DNA of 64,000 nucleotides from Deltaproteobacteria bacterium (GCA_020846435.1 JADLDY010000063.1:1-64000); one strand, 5' to 3'. Shown: positions 1-8,232, counted from the first letter of the stretch. Translations and numbers: made by a program. Notes: generated from the sequence alone by a model not told the origin.

Positions 1-788
1 ATTTTAAATTCGGCAATCTCACGAATTTCAGCAGGGTACATAAATATCAGACCTCGTGTTTTAAAAACTAAAACACTTACAACTCCTACAACCAACATCG
101 TATAGCAAAGCGGTTTTATCAGTTTTTTTTTGCTTTCAAAACGAATAGGCCTTTCAATAAACTTGTATGTCAATCCAGCCATTATCACGCTCAAGAGAAT
201 GACGAGCGTACGGTCCCCAATGGTCAAGGGCTCATCCTTGTATAACCTTGCAAATACGAGCAGTGGCCAATGCCATAGATAAAGCGGATAGCTGATTAGT
301 CCAATTTTTACCATCGCTCTGTTTGCTAGAAGCTTACTATTAAAGCTGGCATCAGGTCCAGCAGCGATAATTAAAAAAACCCCTATCGTTGGAAGCAACG
401 CCTGCCAACCAGGGAATGCATCCTTATCACTGAAAACGAGGGCGACTACCAACATTGTCGCACCAACCCATGAAAATGCCCCCCTGCTGCACGACATATC
501 TTTATATGCTTCTGTAAAATAATTTCCTTTCAACTTGGCCAAAAAAGCAAGAAGACATCCGATCATCAACTCCCAAAAGCGTGTAAAAGGAAGATAAAAT
601 GCTGCTGCTGGTCTGTCATAAACAAGAACAATATTTAATAGAAATGAACCTAAAAACATGGCAATTAACAGGAGAGACCAATTCTTTCTGTGCTTATACA
701 AAAAAAGTACAACTAAAGGCCAAACAATATAAAACTGTTCTTCAATGCCAAGCGACCATAAGTGCAACAAGTTGAATTTATTCTCATA
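1..788 (-). pseudogene. 5'-truncated acyltransferase-3 (OafA/YrhL-like) membrane protein, runs off left edge
   Basis: The minus strand is open from 788 to the edge and translates into acyltransferase-3 family sequence: HLWSLGIEEQFYIVWP, then RFWELMIGC, then ISYPLYLWHWPLLVFARLY, separated by hydrophobic helices. These enzymes move acyl groups onto sugars or lipids at the inner membrane. In intact members the first motif lies about 130-150 residues in, after an N-terminal region with the catalytic histidine. Here an in-frame TGA (789-791) sits only a few codons upstream of it, and the DNA beyond is an intergenic palindrome rather than coding sequence. The first third of the gene, including the catalytic part, is therefore missing. 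The region is much more AT-rich than its neighbours, which suggests acquired DNA. The 3' end lies outside the window. Confidence 0.75.
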
Positions 789-800
789 TCAGCTCTGTCG

Positions 801-825
801 GTTGGGTAGCGAAGCGTAACCCAAC
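801..825. repeat. Small palindrome GTTGGGT...ACCCAAC at the acyltransferase break
   Basis: GTTGGGT (801-807) and ACCCAAC (819-825) flank an AGCGAAGCG core. A related copy, with GTTGAGTT as its left arm, lies at 49256-49281. Both copies sit beside AT-rich, foreign-looking genes. Confidence 0.6.
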
Positions 826-831
826 AATCCC

Positions 832-1254
832 CTACCCCAACGCCGCCAATAAATTCTTGAAGTGTATCGCCGTTGCCGTGTCCCCGGTTATCTCGAGCTT
901 CCTTGAGAAAAAGACCGTGTCAGGGTCTTCCTTGCCAAGGAGCACATCCATGAGCACGCTCACATTGCCGCTCATGGTCACATCGGGCGTGCGGGATGAG
1001 TGCGGGTGCACCTTGATGTCACGGTCCTTGATATGCAAAAAGAACTTCTTGCCAACATCTTTAGCCTCGAAGAGGAATACCTTGTCGTCGACCTCAATGA
1101 GCCTTTGCCTGAACCTCGGGTTGTTCTCGAGTATATGCGCTACGAAAACTCCCGCGCCAATGGCTTCCATCCACGACGGCATCGCCTTCAAGGGAAGGTT
1201 CATGCCCTTGAACAACTTGTCCTTGATCTTTTTTTTCAGCTCTTCTTTTTCCAT
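832..1254 (-). CDS. ubiT: SCP2 sterol-carrier domain protein, UbiT-like quinone biosynthesis accessory factor
   Basis: About 140 residues with one SCP2 lipid-binding domain. The C-terminal part (DPDTVFFSRKLEITGDTAT, then KNLLAAL) matches the most conserved stretch of E. coli UbiT (YhbT). UbiT binds polyprenylated quinone intermediates in the oxygen-independent ubiquinone pathway. It is last in a run that also holds UbiV, UbiB and UbiE homologues, which supports the quinone role over generic SCP2 lipid transfer. I chose the ATG at 1254, preceded by AGGCGAGAAG. A GTG at 1311 would add 19 residues with a poor context. It is shorter than E. coli UbiT, lacking the C-terminal tail. Which quinone it serves here is not shown. 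Confidence 0.72.
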   Translation of the reverse strand: MEKEELKKKIKDKLFKGMNLPLKAMPSWMEAIGAGVFVAHILENNPRFRQRLIEVDDKVFLFEAKDVGKKFFLHIKDRDIKVHPHSSRTPDVTMSGNVSVLMDVLLGKEDPDTVFFSRKLEITGDTATAIHFKNLLAALG

Positions 1255-1343
1255 CTTCTCGCCTGTCGGTTCAATAAACCGGTGCGCACAGCGCACCCAT
1301 CTTTTTTTCACCCCTCTGTACTAAAGAGGGGGGGAGATTACTT

Positions 1344-1431
1344 CAGCCCAATAATAATCCCCCTCAATCCCCCTTTAGAAAAGGGGGAAGAAAGCGAGAT
1401 TGCCACGGGGCCAGAGCCCCTCGCAATGACA
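1344..1431. repeat. Mosaic intergenic repeat: CCCCCTTT hairpin plus CGAGATTGC...CTCGCAATGAC unit
   Basis: AATCCCCCTCAATCC leads into the hairpin CCCCCTTT-tag-AAAAGGGGG (1369-1387). A second unit follows, beginning CGAGATTGC and ending CTCGCAATGACA (1395-1431). The same two modules occur in the same order at 49505-49657. The second module alone recurs at 2358-2386 and twice near 51.5 kb. Confidence 0.75.
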
Positions 1432-1436
1432 ACAAG

Positions 1437-2183
1437 CTAAACCTTCACGCCGATATGCACAGCCGCGATGCCGTTGAAGAGGTTATGGTACTTCACTCTC
1501 CACAGGCCCGAGTCTTCCATTATCTTCTTCAGCTCCTCCTGAGGAGGGAACTTCCTTATCGACTCCGGCAGGTACTCGTAAGCGCTCCTGTTGCCGGTTA
1601 TCATCTCGCCGACATTCGGGATGAATGAGAACGAGTAGAGGTCGTAGAGCTTCTTGAAGAGAGCGTTCGTGGGGTGCGAGAACTCCAGGCAGATGACCTT
1701 GCCGCCGGGCTTCACTACCCTCGTCATCTCGCTGAACGCCCTGTCCAGGTGCGTGACATTCCTTATGCCGAAGCCGACGGTCGCGCAGTGGAACGAGTTG
1801 TCCTCGAACGCTATCTCTTCTCCGTTGCCCTGCACGAAGCGGATGTTTTTAAGATAGCCCTTGTCTATGCACTTCTCATGGCCGACCTTGAGCATCTCGT
1901 GGTTGATATCGTAGACGACGACATTGCCCTTCTCACCGACCCTGTCTGCCATGAGTATCGAGATGTCTGCCGTGCCTCCGGCGACATCTATGGCCGACTG
2001 GCCCGGCCTGAGGCCCGTTTCAGAGGCCACGAACCTTTTCCAGAGCCTGTGCACGCCGAGGCTCATGAGGTCGTTCATGAGGTCGTACCTGGAAGCGACG
2101 GAGTCAAAGACTTCCCGTACCTTTTTTTCTTTTTCATGCTCGGGAATAGTCTGGTTACCGAAGTGGGTCATCTTTTCAGTCAT
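1437..2183 (-). CDS. ubiE: Ubiquinone/menaquinone biosynthesis C-methyltransferase
   Basis: A 248-residue class I SAM methyltransferase of the UbiE/MenG family, which C-methylates demethylmenaquinone or the corresponding ubiquinone precursor. Signature 1 (YDLMNDLMSLGVHRLWK) is at residues 33-49, motif I (IDVAGGTAD) at 65-73, and signature 2 begins RNVTHLDRAFSEM. The open frame extends 35 codons further upstream, but those codons translate an intergenic repeat (SPSPLVGEGRGEG). The true start is therefore the ATG at 2183, ten bases after AGAGGA. It lies downstream of ubiB and the CGGC gene in the same direction, separated from them by about 200 bp of repeats, so it may be transcribed separately or by read-through. 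Confidence 0.93.
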   Translation of the reverse strand: MTEKMTHFGNQTIPEHEKEKKVREVFDSVASRYDLMNDLMSLGVHRLWKRFVASETGLRPGQSAIDVAGGTADISILMADRVGEKGNVVVYDINHEMLKVGHEKCIDKGYLKNIRFVQGNGEEIAFEDNSFHCATVGFGIRNVTHLDRAFSEMTRVVKPGGKVICLEFSHPTNALFKKLYDLYSFSFIPNVGEMITGNRSAYEYLPESIRKFPPQEELKKIMEDSGLWRVKYHNLFNGIAAVHIGVKV

Positions 2184-2392
2184 TGGAAAATCCTCTGGAA
2201 TATCTTTATTGAAGCGGTCAATAAAATCCCCCTCTCCCCTGCCCTCTCCCACGAGGGGAGAGGGAGAAAAACGAATCTCGCACTGCACTCTTACTTCCCC
2301 TCCCTTGATGGGAGGGGATTGAGGGGAGGGTGAAAGCGTCGACTGTACATTTAAAAACGAGATTGCTTCGCTTTGCTCGCAATGACGAGCTA
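2184..2392. repeat. Gap holding three different intergenic repeats
   Basis: On the plus strand this gap contains CCCTCTCCC-acgag-GGGAGAGGG (2242-2264), CCCCTCCC-ttgat-GGGAGGGG (2297-2317) and a CGAGATTGC...CTCGCAATGAC unit (2358-2386). Each can form a short GC-rich hairpin. I see no gene. The first palindrome reads through into a false N-terminal extension of ubiE. Confidence 0.75.
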
Positions 2393-2827
2393 CTACTCCC
2401 CATCCCAGTCAAATGGCTCGTAAAGACCGGCTTCCCGCCTGGCGGTCGCCGTCTTGCTCTTGTAGCTGCCCTTCTTGACCTTCATGCCCTTCCTCTTCAA
2501 TATCGTAGCGATATAATCAAGGTGCGGGCACGGCGGGTAATGTCCGTTGTCCGTCACCATGCAAGAGGCAAGGTGTATGACTATCTCGTCCTTTTCGATC
2601 TCCGCTTTTTTCTTTGCCCTCTTGACGAGGTTTGAAACCGTCCTCGATATGCGCCTTCCGGGACAGCCGCCGCAGTTGAACGGCACGACCATTATCTCCG
2701 CGCCCAATGGGTACTTAGTGAATGCGTCGATCCTCTTCGTGAAGGAATTCACGCACCCGAATCCGGAGCAGCGCTCCTTTGCGAAGTCGCACTGGATTAT
2801 GCCTATGAGCTTTACCTTACTTTCCAT
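2393..2827 (-). CDS. CGGC-domain putative metal-binding protein
   Basis: A 144-residue protein with the CGGC-domain pattern: an early IIQCDFAKERCSGFGC segment, the central FNCGGCPGRR motif and a later HLASCM and PPCPH. The spaced cysteines and histidines suggest binding of a metal or Fe-S cluster, but I know of no established function for the family. Its ATG lies inside the last codons of ubiB (11-bp overlap, the ATG reading through the UbiB stop), so translation is probably coupled. The position in a quinone operon makes a redox or metal-handling job for quinone synthesis plausible; that is inference. Confidence 0.7.
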   Translation of the reverse strand: MESKVKLIGIIQCDFAKERCSGFGCVNSFTKRIDAFTKYPLGAEIMVVPFNCGGCPGRRISRTVSNLVKRAKKKAEIEKDEIVIHLASCMVTDNGHYPPCPHLDYIATILKRKGMKVKKGSYKSKTATARREAGLYEPFDWDGE

Positions 2828-4484
2828 TGCGCCGCCCCTTGAAGAGCCTGAAGCCCATGAAAGCGGCCACTATGAAACCTGCCCAGCTGAGGCCCGGAAG
2901 GCCCATCGCGAAGCCCGGGCCGTCAGAGAGCACTGACACGACAGAGGCGGCAAGCACGAGGGAAGCGACGATTATGCCGCCGCCAATCCTTCTGCCCGCA
3001 TTCTCAAGCTCGTCTGTTACTACCTCAAGCCTGTGATGTACAAAGCCTATTCTAATCTCCTCGCGCAAAGTCCTTTTCAAAAGCGTGTTGAGGTTCGCCG
3101 GCAGATCAAAGGCGTTCTCCACAATCTCCTCGAGCTTTTCCCTGCCCTTTGCCGCAACTACCTTGGGAGAGAACTTCTCCTTGGCCATCCACTTGAATAT
3201 GAGGGGCTTGGCGACCTCCCACATGTTGACGTCAGGGTAGAGCTGACGGCCGACGCCCTCGATTATGACCATCGACTTCTGCAGAAGAAGGAGGTTCGGC
3301 TGGAGCGTCATCTGGAAGCGGCGGGCTGTCTGTATGAGCTTCATGAGAAGCCCGGGGATGTCTATGTCCTCTAACTTCCTGCCGAAGATAGGCTCTGATA
3401 TGTCGCGCAGGGCTTCTTCGAACTCGGAGAGGCTGACATCCTCGCCGATGAGCCCCATTTCCCTGTGCACGGCGGCCATCCTCTTGTAGTCGGAGCGCAC
3501 GAGGTGATAGAGCATGGACGCGAGGTATTTTCTGAGGTCGTGGTCGAGCCTGCCGATTATGCCGAAGTCGAGGTAAATGATCACCCCGTCGTCCCTGACG
3601 AAAATGTTGCCGGGGTGCAGATCCGCGTGGAATATTCCGTGCTCGAACACCTGCTTGAAGAATACGCCGATGCCGCGGACCGCGACTTCTTTTATATCGA
3701 TACCCTTGGCCTTTAGCGTTTCGACCTCGTCGATGGGCGTGCCGTATATGCGCTCCATCGTGAGGACATCTTCAGTCGTGTAGTCCCAGAAGACCTGCGG
3801 TATCTGCACCTGCGGGTCGTCCTTGAATATGTTGTAGAAGCGGGTGATGTTCACCCCTTCGGTCGAGAGGTTCAATTCGTTTCTTATCACCCTCTCAAAC
3901 TCGCTCACGACCTCTTTGGGCCTGTACCTGCGGGAGGCCGCGATGTACTTCTCGAGCAATCCGGCGAGGGTGTGCATGACAGAGATGTCAGACTCGATGA
4001 CCTTCTCTATGCCCGGCCTCTTGACCTTAACGGCAACCTTTGAGCCGTCAAAGAGCTCGGCAAAGTGGACCTGCGCAATAGAAGCCGAAGCGACAGGCTC
4101 TCTCTCAAAGGACGCGAACTTCGTGCTGATGGGGACCTTGAGAGAAGTCTCGACGACCTTTTTCACCTCGTCGAATGGAACGGGCGGGACCATGTCCTGG
4201 AGCTTTTTGAACTCATCCACCCATTCGGGAGGAAGGAGGTCCGCCCTTGTCGAGGCTATCTGCCCGAGCTTTATGAAGGTCGGCCCGAGCTCCTCTAAAA
4301 CGAGGCGCACGCGCACGGGAGTTGAAAGGCCCTGGGCCTTTTTCGATACGAATATCCTCTCCAGGGCTGAGAAGAAGGGCGGGAATATCCGCAGGTCGCG
4401 TGCGAGGCTGCCGAAGCCGTACCTTATGAGAGTGACGACTATCCTGTTTAGCCTGCGTATGTTCCTTAATGCCTGATTTGCCAT
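2817..4484 (-). CDS. ubiB: UbiB/ABC1-family atypical kinase-like ATPase
   Basis: 555 residues, close to E. coli UbiB (546). The KxGQ-type motif (FIKLGQIASTR, residues 70-80) and the alanine-rich loop ASASIAQVH (132-140) that replaces the glycine loop of ordinary kinases are present. So are the lysine in AVKVKRPG (151-158), HADLHPGNIF (286-295) and DFG (306-308). Two hydrophobic segments close the protein (roughly 495-550), as in UbiB. UbiB is an ATPase needed for delivery or handling of membrane quinone intermediates. The gene follows a coiled-coil gene with a 9-bp gap and overlaps the CGGC gene. Confidence 0.92.
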   Translation of the reverse strand: MANQALRNIRRLNRIVVTLIRYGFGSLARDLRIFPPFFSALERIFVSKKAQGLSTPVRVRLVLEELGPTFIKLGQIASTRADLLPPEWVDEFKKLQDMVPPVPFDEVKKVVETSLKVPISTKFASFEREPVASASIAQVHFAELFDGSKVAVKVKRPGIEKVIESDISVMHTLAGLLEKYIAASRRYRPKEVVSEFERVIRNELNLSTEGVNITRFYNIFKDDPQVQIPQVFWDYTTEDVLTMERIYGTPIDEVETLKAKGIDIKEVAVRGIGVFFKQVFEHGIFHADLHPGNIFVRDDGVIIYLDFGIIGRLDHDLRKYLASMLYHLVRSDYKRMAAVHREMGLIGEDVSLSEFEEALRDISEPIFGRKLEDIDIPGLLMKLIQTARRFQMTLQPNLLLLQKSMVIIEGVGRQLYPDVNMWEVAKPLIFKWMAKEKFSPKVVAAKGREKLEEIVENAFDLPANLNTLLKRTLREEIRIGFVHHRLEVVTDELENAGRRIGGGIIVASLVLAASVVSVLSDGPGFAMGLPGLSWAGFIVAAFMGFRLFKGRRNGK

Positions 4485-4493
4485 GATGTAGTG

Positions 4494-4898
4494 TTAGATG
4501 TTCCCCTGCTGCTCGTCTTTGATGAGCCTTTTCTCGAGCTCAGCCACGCGTTTTTCGAGCTTGTCGACCTTTTCGCGGGCGACCCTCGCCATCTCTTTTA
4601 TGAGTTCGATGTCGTTCTGGGTCGCGACATTGAGCTTCTCTAATACCTTTTCAGAGCCGGACGAGACATCTTTTTCGAGCTTCTCCTTCGCGGACTTCAC
4701 GAGAGAGACGAACTCCTTCAGGGCCCTCACGCCCTCGTCCACGACCTTGTTCTCAGCCGCCTGTTTGGGGGGAAGCCCCTCGGAACCGGGAGCTTCTTTT
4801 GAAGTCTTTCCGGCGTTCTCAAGCTCGTCCAACACTTCTTTGGCCTTTTTCTCAAGACCCATGCCGATGAGTATAGCCTTGTCGAGCAAGTCAGACAT
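4494..4898 (-). CDS. Small coiled-coil, phasin-like protein upstream of UbiB
   Basis: About 134 residues, mostly charged helix: an N-terminal LLDKAILIGMGLEKKAKE stretch, a low-complexity middle, and a C-terminal heptad-like coil ending VDKLEKRVAELEKRLI. This resembles phasin/PhaI-type coiled coils and, at the C-terminus, the BMFP coil of UbiK. I cannot assign either firmly. The start at 4898 is clear: AAGGAGGC lies 7 bases upstream, whereas the longer frame would begin inside ubiV. It lies between ubiV and ubiB with gaps of 16 and 9 bp, so an accessory part in quinone biosynthesis is a fair guess. Confidence 0.7.
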   Translation of the reverse strand: MSDLLDKAILIGMGLEKKAKEVLDELENAGKTSKEAPGSEGLPPKQAAENKVVDEGVRALKEFVSLVKSAKEKLEKDVSSGSEKVLEKLNVATQNDIELIKEMARVAREKVDKLEKRVAELEKRLIKDEQQGNI

Positions 4899-4914
4899 AA
4901 AAGCCTCCTTTTTT

Positions 4915-5814
4915 TTAGCGGCCTGAAGTGACCGCGCTGAGGTAGTCTTTACCGGCTCCCCCAAGATACCAGCCGTTCGAGAAGCCGCCGTCTGTCACGG
5001 CCTTCAGTTCATCCAACGCTTCCTTGTTCCCTATCGTACCGTTCATGCGGGCCCTGAATACTTCGACTATTTTTCCGGTATTTTTATGCTGCGGGGATAT
5101 CCTCAGGGCTTTGACCCCGGCCTCTTTGAGGCTGTCGACGAACTCGATGAGAGTATAGGTGTCTCCGCTCAAAACCGATGTGCCGTTTACCGTGAATATG
5201 GGCTCTTTGTCGACGGTCTTCAATTCCATGCCATCCGGGTAGTTCATGCAGTGGTGCTTGCAATTGGTCTTCGACAGCCCGAACGCCCTTGAAGTATAGC
5301 ACCTCCACGAGAAAGCAAGAGGCGCCTTGCCGTGGGCAAAGACCTCACCGAAGACGCCCGTCTCCCTGATTATGTGCTCGAAAGATTCTTTTGAGAGCTC
5401 GACCGGGAAGGTCACTCTTTTCACGCCGATGGACTTCAAGAACTCGACGGTCGGCGCGTTGTAGGCTGTTATGTGAGGGCCGGCGAAGACCTCGCGCACT
5501 GATGGGTCGGCCATGTTGAAGACGGCCATGTCGTTGGCCTCGATGGAGCACGAATGGGAAAGGAGCTTTCTTGTGAACTCGAGCTCGTCGTCATTGGAGA
5601 TGACGGCAAGGCTCGACAGAGTCACCTTTTTGCCGGCCGCCTCAAGGAGCTCTATGATGGCCTTGAGGTCGCTGTGCGAAAAACCGAGCTTGCGGGCGCA
5701 GACCACCTCTCCGATGTAGACCCTGTCCACATCCATCCGGGCGGCTTCCTCATAGAACCTTAGAAACTCGTCCGGGTTCCGCTCGAACAGTATTGGCCCG
5801 AGGGTGAGCTCCAT
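4915..5814 (-). CDS. ubiV: UbiV-like U32 peptidase-family protein, O2-independent quinone hydroxylation factor
   Basis: 299 residues of the U32 (YhbU/YhbV) family. The opening (ELTLGPILFERN), the DRVYIGEVVCARK stretch and the cysteine cluster match UbiV rather than collagenase-like members. Cys39, Cys171, Cys184 and Cys188 correspond in order and approximate spacing to the four [4Fe-4S] ligands of E. coli UbiV (Cys39, 176, 193, 197). UbiV works with UbiU and UbiT to hydroxylate the ubiquinone ring without oxygen. It is first of a run with ubiB, ubiE and ubiT. No UbiU homologue is present in this window. Assignment to UbiV is strong by motif; the quinone made is unknown. Confidence 0.85.
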   Translation of the reverse strand: MELTLGPILFERNPDEFLRFYEEAARMDVDRVYIGEVVCARKLGFSHSDLKAIIELLEAAGKKVTLSSLAVISNDDELEFTRKLLSHSCSIEANDMAVFNMADPSVREVFAGPHITAYNAPTVEFLKSIGVKRVTFPVELSKESFEHIIRETGVFGEVFAHGKAPLAFSWRCYTSRAFGLSKTNCKHHCMNYPDGMELKTVDKEPIFTVNGTSVLSGDTYTLIEFVDSLKEAGVKALRISPQHKNTGKIVEVFRARMNGTIGNKEALDELKAVTDGGFSNGWYLGGAGKDYLSAVTSGR

Positions 5815-5913
5815 AAATGCGTTCCTTTTGCGGGTTTTTTACAATAATAAAGTATGCAACAGGGGGGAGGGAAACTCAAGAAAATTAAGGCGAATCGGAA
5901 CTGGGCGATACCG

Positions 5914-6019
5914 CAGGTTGTTCAAAAAGCTCCAGATGCGAGGAGTCGAGGAGCGAGGAATGAGGCGTACTTTGTTTGTACGCCGCAATGAACTTGCGGC
6001 GAAGACGACAAAGCAGATG
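5914..6019 (+). repeat. Palindromic repeat family A, copy 1 (lacks right terminal arm)
   Basis: Starts CAGGTTGTTCAAAAAGCTCC, contains the core GGCGTACTTTGTTTGTACGCC, and stops at AAGCAGATG without the closing GGACTTTTT...CCTG arm. It is separated from copy 2 by about 41 bp. The surrounding gap (5815-6188) holds only these two repeats and no gene. Confidence 0.85.
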
Positions 6020-6060
6020 TGATTCCACGCTGACAAGAGCCCTGAAAACGCCATATGGCG

Positions 6061-6186
6061 GCAGGCCGCTTAAAAAGCTCCAGATGCGAGGAGCCGAGAC
6101 GCAAGGAATGAGGCGTACTTTGTTTGTACGCCGCAATGAACTTGCGGCGAAGACGACAAAGCAGATGGACTTTTTAAGCGGCCTGC
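6061..6186 (+). repeat. Palindromic repeat family A, copy 2 (complete), abuts truA stop
   Basis: A complete 126-bp unit. The terminal arms are a perfect 17-bp inverted repeat: GCAGGCCGCTTAAAAAG (6061-6077) and its complement (6170-6186). The interior has an imperfect stem topped by GGCGTAC-tttgttt-GTACGCC. The right end is 2 bp from the truA stop triplet at 6189. No flanking direct duplication is visible. Confidence 0.9.
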
Positions 6187-6188
6187 CC

Positions 6189-6929
6189 TCAGTACTCGAC
6201 CTTCACAAGACACAACCCCTGCGCAGGCGCTGTCATGCCCGCCGCGGCCCTGCTCCTGGCCTCTATTATCCCGTGCAGGTCCCCTGGCCTCATCTTTCCC
6301 TTGCCGACGGCGGCGAGCGTGCCTACCATTATCCTCACCATGTGCCTCAGGAAAGCCGTGCCCCTGACCTCTATCTCGATGAGGCCGTCCTCTTTCTTGA
6401 ATATCCCGACAGAGGTGATCTCCCGCACCGGATGGTTTGCGTCCGAGTCAGCGGCCATGAACGACGAAAAGTTCTTCTCGCCTATGAAATGCGTGGCAGC
6501 CTCCCGCATTGCGTCGAGGTCAAGGGGGTTTAAGATGTTCCATGAAAAGTTGCGCATCAGGGCGGAAGGGTGGTTCCTGTTGATTATCCTGTACAGATAG
6601 ACCTTGCCCTTCGAGCCCCTCCTCGGATCAAAATCTTCCGGCATTTCAATAACTTGCTTTACGACTATGTCGGCCGGCAGAAAAAAATTCAACCCTTTCA
6701 GCAAGTCCTGGCAGGAGATGTTAGTGTCGGCCTTGAGGTTCGCGACTTGCCCGAGCGCGTGCACCCCGGCGTCCGTGCGGGAAGCGCCGGCGACCCTGGC
6801 CTCGCTGTCGCGCGTGAGCCTTCTGGCGGCGATGACAAGGCTGCCCTGTATCGTCGGCAGGACAGTCTGCGCCTGCCAGCCCGAGTAATTGGTGCCTTCG
6901 TATTCGACGATCAGCTTATAATTCCGCAT
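6189..6929 (-). CDS. truA: tRNA pseudouridine(38-40) synthase
   Basis: 246 residues from the ATG at 6929 (MRNYKLIVEYEG). TruA converts uridines 38-40 of the tRNA anticodon arm to pseudouridine. The catalytic aspartate is Asp53 in ASRTDAGVHALGQ, the family signature. The frame is open 37 codons further upstream, but that stretch (MRGVEKRGMRRTLYVRR...) is translated repeat copy 3, so it is not part of the enzyme. The gene is enclosed by repeat copies on both sides. Confidence 0.93.
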   Translation of the reverse strand: MRNYKLIVEYEGTNYSGWQAQTVLPTIQGSLVIAARRLTRDSEARVAGASRTDAGVHALGQVANLKADTNISCQDLLKGLNFFLPADIVVKQVIEMPEDFDPRRGSKGKVYLYRIINRNHPSALMRNFSWNILNPLDLDAMREAATHFIGEKNFSSFMAADSDANHPVREITSVGIFKKEDGLIEIEVRGTAFLRHMVRIMVGTLAAVGKGKMRPGDLHGIIEARSRAAAGMTAPAQGLCLVKVEY

Positions 6930-6939
6930 ATCCTTGAGA

Positions 6940-7061
6940 AGGCTGCTGAAAAAGTCCCCTCTGCTTCGTTGTCTTTGTCGCTCGTCTTTGCGGCGTACAT
7001 ACAAAGTACGCCTCATTCCTCGCTTCTCGACGCCTCGCATATGTAACTTTTTGAGCAGCCT
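6940..7061 (-). repeat. Palindromic repeat family A, copy 3 (inverted orientation)
   Basis: Runs from AAGGCTGCTGAAAAAG to CTTTTTGAGCAGCCTT with the core in the opposite orientation to copies 1 and 2. It ends 10 bp before the truA start codon, so it lies in the truA leader and creates a false N-terminal extension in that frame. Confidence 0.87.
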
Positions 7062-7099
7062 TTAACTATTTTTTGATGACCCGTTAAAAACCCTAAACT

Positions 7100-7134
7100 A
7101 AAAAGCCCTCCCCCCTATCAGGGAGGAGGGCTTT
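7100..7134 (-). terminator. Rho-independent terminator of asd
   Basis: The minus strand reads AAAGCCCTCCTCCCT, a short loop, GGGGGGAGGGCTTTTTAG: a GC-rich stem followed by a T run, 13 bp past the asd stop. Confidence 0.85.
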
Positions 7135-7146
7135 GAGGTGAGCATG

Positions 7147-8169
7147 TCAGATATAGTCTTTTATGAGGACTTCGGCTATCTGCACGGCATTCAGGGCCGC
7201 GCCCTTACGGAGGTTGTCCGCCACTATCCACATATTGATGCCGTTGGGCACCGTGTCATCGCGCCTGATCCTGCCGACAAATACCTCGTCCTGGCCAGCG
7301 ACATCGGAAGGCATGGGGTAGACACCCTCTTTGGGGTCGTCGATGACGATGACGCCCGGGGACTTGGCGAGGAGTTTTTTCACATCCTTGGGGTCAATGG
7401 GCTTTTCGGTCTCTATGTTGACCGACTCGGAGTGGCCGACAAACACCGGCACGCGCACGGTCGTGGCCGTGACCTTTACCGACTCGTCGCCGAATATCTT
7501 GTGCGTCTCGTTGACCATCTTCATCTCTTCCTTGGTGTAGCCGTCATCAAGGAAGGAGTCTATCTGCGGCAGGCAGTTGAAGGCTATCCTGTGCGGCAGG
7601 ACCTCGACCTTCGGCTCCCTCATGTTGAAGAGCTCTTTTACCTGGGTCGAAAGCTCTTCCATCGCCTCCTTGCCAGCGCCTGAGACAGACTGGTAAGTCG
7701 AGACGACTATCCTCTTTATCTTGTACTTGTCGTGGATGGGCTTTAACGCCACGACCATCTGTATTGTCGAGCAGTTGGGGTTGGCGATGATGTTCTTTTT
7801 CGTGTATTTGGCTATGTCGCCGGGGTTGACCTCCGGGACGACCAGCGGCACATTTGGGTCCATCCTGAACTGGCTGGTGTTGTCGATGACTATGCACCCG
7901 GCTTTGCCGGCTATCGGCGCGTACTTCGCGCTCACGGAAGCTCCCGGCGAGAAAAGGCCAATGTCTATGCCCTCAAAGGTCTCGTGCGCGAGGTCCTGGA
8001 CTGTCTCGTCTACCCCCTTGAACTTGAGGGTATTGCCGGCGCTCCTTTCGGAGGCCAGAAGGCGTATCTCGCCCACCGGAAAGTTCCTCTCCTCGAGGAT
8101 AGTCAAAAATTCCTTGCCCACGACGCCTGTTGCGCCGACTATGGCGACATTATACTTTTTCTTCTTCAC
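7147..8169 (-). CDS. asd: Aspartate-semialdehyde dehydrogenase
   Basis: 340 residues. Asd reduces aspartyl phosphate to aspartate semialdehyde, the branch point to lysine/diaminopimelate, threonine and methionine. The N-terminal NADP-binding loop is VGATGVVGKEF. The catalytic cysteine is Cys133 in NPNCSTIQ, and the GRIRRD segment and C-terminal NLRKGAALNAVQ are typical. I chose the GTG at 8169 (VKKKKYNVAIVG) because GAGG lies 7-8 bases upstream. A TTG at 8202 would add 11 unlikely residues. It is monocistronic, with its own promoter and terminator. Confidence 0.94.
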   Translation of the reverse strand: MKKKKYNVAIVGATGVVGKEFLTILEERNFPVGEIRLLASERSAGNTLKFKGVDETVQDLAHETFEGIDIGLFSPGASVSAKYAPIAGKAGCIVIDNTSQFRMDPNVPLVVPEVNPGDIAKYTKKNIIANPNCSTIQMVVALKPIHDKYKIKRIVVSTYQSVSGAGKEAMEELSTQVKELFNMREPKVEVLPHRIAFNCLPQIDSFLDDGYTKEEMKMVNETHKIFGDESVKVTATTVRVPVFVGHSESVNIETEKPIDPKDVKKLLAKSPGVIVIDDPKEGVYPMPSDVAGQDEVFVGRIRRDDTVPNGINMWIVADNLRKGAALNAVQIAEVLIKDYI

Positions 8170-8232
8170 CTGAGACCTCGGATGTCCAATTCCTCCGGAC
8201 AAGAGCCGGAAGGTTTTATTTTAGTGTATCTA

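Noticed and set aside
6930-7040. Long form of TruA starting inside the repeat
   Set aside because: The extra 37 residues are translated repeat sequence found beside unrelated genes and are absent from the TruA family.
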